From Gammaproteobacteria bacterium (GTDB taxonomy: Bacteria; Pseudomonadota; Gammaproteobacteria; UBA6429; Thiohalophilaceae): a stretch of 11,669 nt of DNA. Position numbers and translations under genes: made by a program. The DNA is taken from NCBI GenBank assembly GCA_030593785.1, contig JAUVGM010000031.1, forward strand, positions 1 to 11,669, written 5' to 3'. A model generated the notes under the pieces. It was not told the origin of the DNA. It did not search any database and saw nothing but the letters and a program-made list of their open reading frames with translations. Every line of letters begins with the position of its first letter. Positions within the stretch are counted from its first letter, which is position 1. Below, in pieces: positions 6,402 through 11,669 of this stretch.

Positions 6402-8111
6402 GTGGAACTCAGCGGTGACGACATTTTTACTCAATTCCTGAAAGATGAAGGCGTGGAATATATATTCGGCTACCCGGGTGGTGCTGTTTTACATATTTAC
6501 GATGCTTTATTTAGACAGGATGCGGTAAAACACATTTTGGTTCGGCATGAGCAAGGGGCAACCCATGCAGCCGATGGTTATGCACGTTCAACCGGTAAGC
6601 CGGGAGTTGTGCTTGTTACATCTGGTCCTGGAGCAACGAATGCTGTCACAGGTATCGCAACAGCATATCTAGATTCGATTCCTCTTGTTGTTATAACGGG
6701 ACAAGTGACCAGCGCATTTATTGGTAGTGATGCTTTCCAGGAAGTTGATTCTGTGGGAATCACGCGACCGTGTGTAAAACACAATTTTTTAGTGAAAGAT
6801 GTTAAAGATTTAGCCGTTACACTAAAGAAAGCATTCTATGTTGCCACAACGGGCCGACCAGGTCCTGTTGTGGTTGATATTCCGAAAGATATTACGGATC
6901 CAAATATTAAGATTCCGTATGAATATCCGGCATCAATTGAATTGCGTTCATACAAACCAGTAGTGGAAGTGCAAGCGCCGCAGATAGAAACAGCAGTTGA
7001 TGCTTTGTTGTCTGCAAAACGCCCAATGATTTATTCGGGTGGTGGTTCAGTGTTGAGCAATGCATCAAATGAATTGCGTACCTTTACCAGACAACTCGGT
7101 TATCCAATTACACAAACATTAATGGGTTTAGGCGCCTATCCTGATCCTGATCCATTGAATGTAGGTATGTTGGGTATGCACGGTACTTATGAAGCTAATA
7201 TGGCGATGCATGATTGTGATGTATTGTTTGCCGTAGGTGCACGTTTTGATGATCGTGTAACGGGTGATTTAGAACAGTTTTGTCCAAATGCTAAAGTAAT
7301 TCATATTGATATTGATCCCGCTTCAATTTCAAAAAATGTTCATGTAGATATCCCAATTATTGGCGATGTTAAACAAGTGTTAGTTGAATTGAGTAATGCA
7401 ATTACCGCAAGTAAACGTGAGCCAGATGCTAAAGCACTGAAAAGTTGGTGGAAACAAATAAAGGAATGGAGCTCTAAAGATTGTTTACGTTATGATCGTA
7501 ATAGTGCTTTGATAAAACCACAGTTTGTTTTGGAAAAGTTGTATGAAGTAACCGGCGGTGATGCCTTTGTAACTTCTGATGTTGGTCAACACCAAATGTT
7601 TACGGCACAGTTTTATAAATTTGATGAGCCGCGCCGCTGGATCAACTCAGGTGGCCTTGGCACCATGGGTTTTGGTTTGCCAGCTGCAATTGGTACACAA
7701 CTGGGTAACCCTGATGCAACCGTTGCATGTGTAACGGGTGAAGCTAGTATTCAAATGTGTATTCAGGAATTAGCCACGGCTTTTCAATATTCAACTCCCA
7801 TTAAAGTGATAAATTTGAATAACCGCTATATGGGAATGGTTCGCCAGTGGCAAGAATTCTTTTATGAGAGCCGCTATTCACAATCTTACGTAGAAGCGTT
7901 GCCTGACTTTGTGAAACTTGCTGAAGCCTATGGGCATGTAGGCATGCAGATAGAAAAACCGGAAGACGTTGAAGGTGCATTAAAAGAAGCCTTCGCAATG
8001 AAAGATCGTTTGGTCTTCATGGATTTCATCACAGATCAAAAAGAAAATGTTTATCCTATGATAGCCGCAGGTAAAGGCCATCATGAAATGCATGAAAGAG
8101 AGTTAGCTTAA
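6402..8111 (+). CDS. ilvI: Acetolactate synthase large (catalytic) subunit
   Basis: A 569-residue ThDP enzyme that condenses pyruvate with pyruvate or 2-oxobutyrate, the first common step of valine/leucine and isoleucine synthesis. I start it at GTG 6402: the protein then begins MELSGDDIFTQFLKDEGV, aligning with the family start. The frame itself is open 12 codons further up, to a TTG. The N-terminal domain has the ThDP-activating glutamate E50 in VRHEQGATHAADGYAR. The FAD region follows (about 190-340, including MLGMHGTYEANMA and GARFDDRVTG). The ThDP-Mg domain has GEAS near 446-449 and LNNRYMGMVRQWQ. The usual GDG or GEG of the metal motif here reads GEA, conservative but unusual. The catalytic features are otherwise intact. 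The regulatory subunit starts 1 nt after its stop. ilvB is an equally common name for this gene. Confidence 0.95.
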   Translation: MELSGDDIFTQFLKDEGVEYIFGYPGGAVLHIYDALFRQDAVKHILVRHEQGATHAADGYARSTGKPGVVLVTSGPGATNAVTGIATAYLDSIPLVVITGQVTSAFIGSDAFQEVDSVGITRPCVKHNFLVKDVKDLAVTLKKAFYVATTGRPGPVVVDIPKDITDPNIKIPYEYPASIELRSYKPVVEVQAPQIETAVDALLSAKRPMIYSGGGSVLSNASNELRTFTRQLGYPITQTLMGLGAYPDPDPLNVGMLGMHGTYEANMAMHDCDVLFAVGARFDDRVTGDLEQFCPNAKVIHIDIDPASISKNVHVDIPIIGDVKQVLVELSNAITASKREPDAKALKSWWKQIKEWSSKDCLRYDRNSALIKPQFVLEKLYEVTGGDAFVTSDVGQHQMFTAQFYKFDEPRRWINSGGLGTMGFGLPAAIGTQLGNPDATVACVTGEASIQMCIQELATAFQYSTPIKVINLNNRYMGMVRQWQEFFYESRYSQSYVEALPDFVKLAEAYGHVGMQIEKPEDVEGALKEAFAMKDRLVFMDFITDQKENVYPMIAAGKGHHEMHERELA

Positions 8112-8112
8112 G

Positions 8113-8610
8113 ATGCAACATATAATTTCATTGTTAATGGAAAATGAATCAGGTGCACTATCACGTGTTGCCGGTTTGTTTTCTGCGCGCGGTTATAATA
8201 TTGAGTCGCTCACTGTTGCACCAACAGAAGATGAGACATTGTCACGTATGACGATTGTAACTTCAGGTTCAAACGAAATCATTGAGCAAATTAACAAACA
8301 GCTCGATAAACTTATTGATGTGGTTAAGCTCATCGATATCACCGCTAACGGTGAGCATATTGAACGTGAACTCATGTTAATAAAAGTTCAGGCAGATACA
8401 AGTGAGAAACGTGAAGAAGTAAAACGTCAGGCAGATATTTTTAAAGGCCGCATTCTTGATGTCACTGATACCACGTACATCATTGAGTTAACGGGTGAAG
8501 GTAGTAAGTTAGACGGTTTTATTAAGGCTATGGACACAAAAGATATTTTAGAAACAGTACGTTCGGGCGCGACTGGTATTACGCGCGGTGAAACATGTTT
8601 AAAGCTATAA
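8113..8610 (+). CDS. ilvH: Acetolactate synthase small (regulatory) subunit
   Basis: A 165-residue protein, the length of IlvH (about 163) rather than the short IlvN of E. coli. It binds the catalytic subunit, raises its activity and gives feedback inhibition by valine. The N-terminal ACT domain (about 3-78) starts HIISLLMENESGALSRVAGL, including the conserved G14 of the valine site, and continues with GYNIESLTVAPTED and LSRMTIVTSG. The C-terminal domain (about 80-158) has the usual HIERELMLIKV start and the TGEGSKLDGFI segment. The ATG lies 1 nt after the ilvI stop, a coupled arrangement. ilvC follows after 61 AT-rich nt without a clear terminator, so all three are likely one operon. Confidence 0.95.
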   Translation: MQHIISLLMENESGALSRVAGLFSARGYNIESLTVAPTEDETLSRMTIVTSGSNEIIEQINKQLDKLIDVVKLIDITANGEHIERELMLIKVQADTSEKREEVKRQADIFKGRILDVTDTTYIIELTGEGSKLDGFIKAMDTKDILETVRSGATGITRGETCLKL

Positions 8611-8671
8611 GATAGAAATATCAAATTTAAAACTCATTTTAAGATTTAAAATTTAAGACAGGAAAGACATT

Positions 8672-9688
8672 ATGAAAATTTTTTATGACAAAGATTGTGA
8701 CCTTTCAATTATTAAAGGCATGAACGTAACGATCGTGGGTTATGGTTCACAAGGTCATGCACACGCGAATAACTTGAAAGATTCAGGTGTTAACGTAACG
8801 GTTGCATTACGTGAAGGTTCAGCATCTGCAGCAAAAGCTGAAAAAGCAGGTCTAACAGTTAAACCTACTGCAGAAGCTGTTAAAAGTGCTGACATAGTTA
8901 TGATTCTGACTCCTGATGAATTTCAGTCAGTATTATATAAAGAAGAAATCGAGCCAAACATCAAGAAGGGTGCAACATTAGCATTCGCTCACGGTTTTGC
9001 GATTCACTATAACCAGGTTGTGCCACGTGCTGATTTAGACGTAATCATGATTGCTCCTAAAGCACCAGGCCATACAGTTCGTAGTGAATTTGTTAAAGGC
9101 GGCGGTATTCCAGATTTAATCGCAATCTTCCAGGATGCTTCAGGTAAAGCGAAAGATGTTGCTCTTTCATACGCATCAGGTGTTGGTGGTGGTCGTACTG
9201 GTATCATCGAAACAACATTTAAAGATGAAACTGAAACTGATTTATTTGGCGAGCAAGCTGTTTTATGTGGTGGTGCGGTTGAATTAGTTAAAGCCGGTTT
9301 CGAAACATTAACTGAAGCGGGTTACGCTCCAGAAATGGCATACTTCGAATGTTTGCATGAATTAAAATTGATTGTAGATTTAATGTATGAGGGCGGTATC
9401 GCTAACATGAATTACTCTATCTCTAATAATGCAGAGTATGGTGAGTATGTTACAGGTCCTAAAATTATCAACGAAGAAAGCCGTTGGGCAATGCGTGAAG
9501 CATTACAAAACATTCAGAATGGTGAATATGCCAAGAAATTTATCCTGGAAGGCATGAGTAACTATCCTGAAATGACAGCACATCGCCGTAATAATGCAGC
9601 ACATCCAATTGAAGTTGTGGGTGGGAAGTTGCGTGAGATGATGCCATGGATCACAGCAAACGCCTTGGTTGATAAGGATAAGAACTAG
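8672..9688 (+). CDS. ilvC: Ketol-acid reductoisomerase (NADP+), class I
   Basis: A 338-residue class I KARI (the short form). It isomerises and reduces acetolactate or acetohydroxybutyrate to the dihydroxy acid, the second common step. The Rossmann motif is G23-Y-G-S-Q-G-H29. The R47...S50/S52 loop (ALREGSASA) is the NADPH-preferring type. Active-site residues sit at the standard positions of the 338-residue enzymes: H107, K130 (APKAPGH), D190 and E194 (ETDLFGEQ), E226, E230 and S251. AGGAAAG at 8660-8666 is a good ribosome site for the ATG. It follows ilvH by 61 nt in an operon. Downstream are a palindromic element and a strong terminator, so the operon probably ends here. Confidence 0.97.
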   Translation: MKIFYDKDCDLSIIKGMNVTIVGYGSQGHAHANNLKDSGVNVTVALREGSASAAKAEKAGLTVKPTAEAVKSADIVMILTPDEFQSVLYKEEIEPNIKKGATLAFAHGFAIHYNQVVPRADLDVIMIAPKAPGHTVRSEFVKGGGIPDLIAIFQDASGKAKDVALSYASGVGGGRTGIIETTFKDETETDLFGEQAVLCGGAVELVKAGFETLTEAGYAPEMAYFECLHELKLIVDLMYEGGIANMNYSISNNAEYGEYVTGPKIINEESRWAMREALQNIQNGEYAKKFILEGMSNYPEMTAHRRNNAAHPIEVVGGKLREMMPWITANALVDKDKN

Positions 9689-9696
9689 TTCGCACA

Positions 9697-9800
9697 CTGA
9701 GAAGCATGATGGCGGCGTTAAATACTTACTCAAAATACTCATGCACTACGTGTGCATTCCGTTTTTTCGCAAGTATTTGCCTTGCCCTCAAGCTTCTCAG
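9697..9800. repeat. Nested palindromic element downstream of ilvC
   Basis: Three nested perfect inverted repeats share one centre: CTGAGAAGC (9697-9705) with GCTTCTCAG (9792-9800); AAATACTT (9720-9727) with AAGTATTT (9771-9778); and ATGCAC (9741-9746) with GTGCAT (9752-9757) around a 5-nt loop. Between outer and middle stems, GGCGGCG and CCTTGCCC are also partly complementary. The whole could fold into one long hairpin in RNA or a cruciform in DNA. It lies 9 nt after the ilvC stop and encodes no plausible protein. The form suggests a dispersed intergenic repeat or 3'-UTR structure; only a genome search could tell. Confidence 0.65.
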
Positions 9801-9823
9801 CGTCCGAGGTGGTAGCTGATAAT

Positions 9824-9850
9824 AAAAGCCGAGCTTCGCTCGGCTTTTTT
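9824..9850 (+). terminator. Strong intrinsic terminator after ilvC
   Basis: GCCGAGC (9828-9834), loop TTC, GCTCGGC (9838-9844), then six T; four A precede the stem. It is a textbook Rho-independent terminator. The A-tract on the other side would also allow use in the opposite direction. It should end ilvIHC transcripts and lies only 28 nt before the next start codon. Confidence 0.9.
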
Positions 9851-9878
9851 AATTAAAAAATAAAAACGATAAACTAAT

Positions 9879-10505
9879 ATGGCCGTTTCAAGACACCCGA
9901 TTATTGCAAAAGAAGGCTGGCGTTTAATTTTTATCATCAGTCTTATTATTGCTGCGCTACAGCATTATGTGAGTCACTTTGCTGCCATTTTATGGTGTTT
10001 GCCTTTAGCTATAGCATGGTTTTATCGAGATCCTCATCGGGCTTTACCATCGGATCCTTTAGGTTTAGTAAGTCCGGTTGATGGTACGATTATTCTGGCA
10101 GAGCCACATCCTGATCCTTTTTTGGGACGAGATGCATTTTTGTTTCGTATCTCTATTTCACTCACAGATGTATATTCAATTCGCAGTGTGACGGAAGGTA
10201 AAATTATTCAGCAATGGTTGGATCCTGAGGATGATGACGATGAACGTTCGTTAGCTCATGCCATTCAAATAAAAACCGATGAAAATGATGATGTCATGAT
10301 TGTTTTAAGACCGGGGCGTTTTTTCAAGCAGCTTAGCTGCGATGCTGTAATTGGACAACGAATTGGACAAGGGCATCGCTGTGGAATCATTCCCTTTGGT
10401 GCTTGTGTTGATGTTTATGTTCCTGCAAATAGCCGTATAAAAGCCAATATTGGTGATCGTGTTGAGGCCGGAACAACTCGTCTGGCTTCTTTAAAGCACC
10501 ATTAA
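9879..10505 (+). CDS. Phosphatidylserine decarboxylase-family protein, probable pseudoenzyme
   Basis: A 208-residue protein of the short Psd type (Psd/archaetidylserine decarboxylase-related). Two hydrophobic segments (about 15-30 and 34-48) should anchor it in the inner membrane. The fold markers are present: FYRDPHR (48-54), SPVDGTI with D68, LRPGRFFKQLSCDAVIGQRIGQG and the final DVYVPANSRI. True members have F-G-S-R, where cleavage before the serine makes the pyruvoyl cofactor. Here F173-G174 is followed by A175-C176, with no serine. The V-H-V-N-R histidine motif reads V98-Y99-S-I-R. With both residues replaced, self-processing and decarboxylation by the known mechanism look impossible. 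The frame is otherwise intact and unbroken, so it appears to be a maintained protein rather than a decayed gene. It sits just upstream of pssA, whose product makes phosphatidylserine. No good ribosome site precedes the ATG. Confidence 0.85.
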   Translation: MAVSRHPIIAKEGWRLIFIISLIIAALQHYVSHFAAILWCLPLAIAWFYRDPHRALPSDPLGLVSPVDGTIILAEPHPDPFLGRDAFLFRISISLTDVYSIRSVTEGKIIQQWLDPEDDDDERSLAHAIQIKTDENDDVMIVLRPGRFFKQLSCDAVIGQRIGQGHRCGIIPFGACVDVYVPANSRIKANIGDRVEAGTTRLASLKHH

Positions 10506-10543
10506 TAATTAATTGCAAAATCAGTTTTCTTAAACAGGTATTA

Positions 10544-10573
10544 TTGTTGTATGCTTTGCTACAAGATTATACT
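10544..10573 (+). promoter_or_regulatory. Weak candidate promoter before pssA
   Basis: TTGTTG (10544-10549) and TATACT (10568-10573) are 18 bp apart in the 90-bp gap between the Psd-like gene and pssA. The -10 is good, the -35 matches in only three positions. It would give pssA expression independent of the gene before it. Confidence 0.25.
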
Positions 10574-10595
10574 TTAATAGCTATCAAATATTGCC

Positions 10596-11366
10596 ATGAC
10601 AAATAAGACAAATAAAAAGCCGCATCGCGGTATCTATTTATTACCGAATCTTTTTACAACTGCAGCTTTATTCTGTGGTTTCTACGCGATTATTTCCTCG
10701 ATTAATGGCAAATTTGAAATTGCAGCAATCGCTATTTTTGTTGCAATGGTTCTTGATGGCATAGACGGCCGGGTTGCCCGTTTGACCAATACCGAAAGTG
10801 ATTTTGGAGCTGAGTTTGATAGTTTGGCTGATATGGTGTCATTTGGATTAGCTCCAGCACTGATTATCTATTTATGGTCACTATCAAATTTGGGAAAAAT
10901 AGGCTGGTTGGTCTCTTTTATTTATGTGGCTTGTGCCGCTTTACGACTAGCTCGTTTTAATACTCAGGCGAGTCATAGTGACAAACGTTATTTTCAAGGT
11001 TTAGCAAGTCCAGCCGCCGCTGCTGTTGTGGCAGGATTTATTTGGAATGGTGACTTGATAAAAGATTTCATTTCTACGCCGACATTGCAGTACCTTGCCC
11101 TTGCTACGACGCTACTTGCTGGTTTGTTAATGGTGAGTAATGTTCGTTACCACAGTTTTAAAGGCGTGAATTGGCGTAGTAAAGTGCCATTTTTCACCAT
11201 TTTGATGTTTGTTTTTGCTTTGGTTTTTGTTTCGGCAGAGCCCGCACTCGTCTTATTTGCTGGATTTTTAGTATATGCGTTGTCAGGCCCTATTTTGACG
11301 GTAATCATGTTACGCCGTCGTCGTGCCGAGCGTGCATTACTTAAACAACAAGATAAGGTCGATTAA
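10596..11366 (+). CDS. pssA: CDP-diacylglycerol--serine O-phosphatidyltransferase
   Basis: A 256-residue inner-membrane enzyme that makes phosphatidylserine from CDP-diacylglycerol and serine, the first committed step to phosphatidylethanolamine. The opening RGIYLLPNLFTTAALFCGFYAI is typical of the type II (CDP-alcohol phosphotransferase) PssA. The class motif D-x2-D-G-x2-A-R-x8-G-x3-D-x3-D is complete: D54, D57, G58, A61, R62, G71, D75 and D79. Several hydrophobic segments follow (for example 92-115, 137-149, 164-179, 194-212 and 215-238), and the end is basic (RRRRAER). No clear Shine-Dalgarno precedes the ATG at 10596, but no other start fits the family's N-terminus. It lies 90 nt after the Psd-like gene. 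The serine substrate is inferred from the family subgroup and neighbours. Confidence 0.93.
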   Translation: MTNKTNKKPHRGIYLLPNLFTTAALFCGFYAIISSINGKFEIAAIAIFVAMVLDGIDGRVARLTNTESDFGAEFDSLADMVSFGLAPALIIYLWSLSNLGKIGWLVSFIYVACAALRLARFNTQASHSDKRYFQGLASPAAAAVVAGFIWNGDLIKDFISTPTLQYLALATTLLAGLLMVSNVRYHSFKGVNWRSKVPFFTILMFVFALVFVSAEPALVLFAGFLVYALSGPILTVIMLRRRRAERALLKQQDKVD

Positions 11367-11388
11367 GTCACTCTTAGACTTAAAGAGC

Positions 11389-11417
11389 TTGGCAAAAATT
11401 AAAACTCAGGCTATATT
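11389..11417 (+). promoter_or_regulatory. Sigma-70 promoter for the leucine leader and leuA
   Basis: TTGGCA (11389-11394) and TATATT (11412-11417) are separated by 17 bp, each one mismatch or so from consensus. The predicted transcription start falls near 11424, right at the ATG of the leader peptide. It begins 22 nt after the pssA stop and reads into the leader. Confidence 0.55.
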
Positions 11418-11423
11418 ACGCAT

Positions 11424-11537
11424 ATGAACACATCAACTAACAGCAAAACCGTAAAAAAGACCTATGCCCAGCATAGTTCGAGTTTTGCCGTGTCTGAAAA
11501 CTTCACCAGCTTCCTACTGCTCCGCCTACTGCCTTAG
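11424..11537 (+). CDS. Leucine-codon leader peptide (attenuator) upstream of probable leuA
   Basis: A 37-codon ORF starting MNTSTNSKTVKK and ending FLLLRLLP then TAG. Five of the last seven residues are leucine, encoded by CTA, CTG, CTC, CTA and CTG at 11514-11531. This clustering just before the stop is the mark of a leader peptide: a ribosome short of Leu-tRNA stalls there and changes the RNA fold downstream. A leucine-sensing leader fits leuA, which commonly follows pssA in related genomes. The predicted transcript starts at or beside the ATG and there is no clear ribosome site, so translation may be leaderless, or may start at an internal codon such as GTG 11490. Either choice keeps the Leu cluster. 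Confidence 0.65.
   Translation: MNTSTNSKTVKKTYAQHSSSFAVSENFTSFLLLRLLP
11462..11476 (+). other. Small perfect hairpin inside the leader ORF
   Basis: CTATGC (11462-11467), loop CCA, GCATAG (11471-11476): a perfect 6-bp stem within the leader peptide codons, about 40 nt from the predicted transcript start. It could be a pause hairpin that lets ribosome and polymerase couple, but this is inference. Confidence 0.35.
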
Positions 11538-11663
11538 GGCATATATAACATAGCGCGTTTTGCTAGGGCGCCTACCTCTTTACTAGCTGAATAATTTGAA
11601 TGAAAACCCTGTTAGATTAATCTGCAGTCCATGGCATAATTGGGCTCAGAATGGAGAAGCAAG
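11538..11663 (+). promoter_or_regulatory. Attenuator region between leader peptide and leuA
   Basis: CGCCTA at 11523-11528, within the Leu codons, can pair with TAGGGCG at 11564-11570 (one bulged G). TAGGGCG and its surroundings can alternatively take part in a local stem, TAGCGC (11551-11556) with GCGCCTA (11568-11574, one bulged C), followed by the pyrimidine-rich CCTCTTTACT. The two folds exclude each other, as expected for attenuation. A clean U-run terminator is not obvious, so the regulatory outcome (termination, Rho or translation) is open. GGAGAAG at 11653-11659 is the ribosome site for the ATG at 11664. Confidence 0.4.
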
Positions 11664-11669
11664 ATGTCT
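11664..11669 (+). CDS. leuA: Start of the next gene, probably 2-isopropylmalate synthase (truncated by window)
   Basis: ATG TCT at the very end of the window has a strong ribosome site (GGAG at 11653-11656, 7 nt before the ATG). Only Met-Ser is visible. The leuA identification comes from the leucine-rich leader just upstream and from the known ilvIHC-psd-pssA-leuA order, not from protein sequence. LeuA proteins of this group often begin MSDK or MSDR. Confidence 0.4.

Noticed and set aside
8625..8650. AT-only inverted repeat between ilvH and ilvC
   Set aside because: Composed of A and T runs that pair easily by chance in this AT-rich gap.
9503..9742. Minus-strand ORF of 79 codons across the ilvC end
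   Set aside because: It lies antisense to conserved ilvC codons and the palindromic element, with no recognisable domain.
11371..11387. CTCTT/AAGAG stem just after pssA
   Set aside because: Five mostly A-T pairs and no T-run follow; not a convincing pssA terminator.

Overview
The window looks like chromosome of a moderately AT-rich gammaproteobacterium. The evidence is the bacterial-type proline tRNA ligase with an editing insertion followed by a lytic transglycosylase, two DUF4124 proteins, and the order acetolactate synthase large subunit, small subunit, KARI, Psd-like protein, PssA, leucine-codon leader (then probably leuA). That order is familiar from free-living gammaproteobacteria such as sulfur oxidisers and methylotrophs. 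I cannot name the genus. There is no phage, insertion sequence, CRISPR array, tRNA or rRNA.

Layout. Positions 1-114 hold the C-terminal end of a YihY/BrkB-type membrane protein. Positions 209-2875 are a tight three-gene plus-strand operon: a periplasmic thioredoxin-fold protein, a TolC-family outer-membrane channel and a small HlyD-type periplasmic adaptor. No inner-membrane pump accompanies them. A perfect 16-bp inverted repeat (2887-2987) separates this operon from a convergent minus-strand block read 6064 to 2993: two DUF4124 envelope proteins, proS and a GH23 lytic transglycosylase.

From about 6200 onward everything is plus strand. A divergent regulatory region (6065-6401) carries a TATAAT box and two terminator-like hairpins, the second a textbook intrinsic terminator only 35 nt before the ilvI start. 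Then come ilvI, ilvH and ilvC. These make the common intermediates of valine, leucine and isoleucine synthesis. After ilvC there is a nested palindromic element, then a strong terminator, then a Psd-family gene and pssA. The window closes with a promoter, a 37-codon leader ORF ending in FLLLRLLP, and what is probably the first two codons of leuA.

Main points of interest: the Psd-family protein next to pssA lacks both the serine that becomes the pyruvoyl group and the usual catalytic histidine, so it is probably a pseudoenzyme; the Leu-codon leader indicates attenuation of leuA; the terminator before ilvI suggests a second attenuator; two unexplained inverted-repeat elements (2887-2987 and 9697-9800) are candidates for dispersed repeats; and the thioredoxin/TolC/adaptor operon has no pump. 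I do not see a large novel multi-gene system; most of the window is ordinary core genome.
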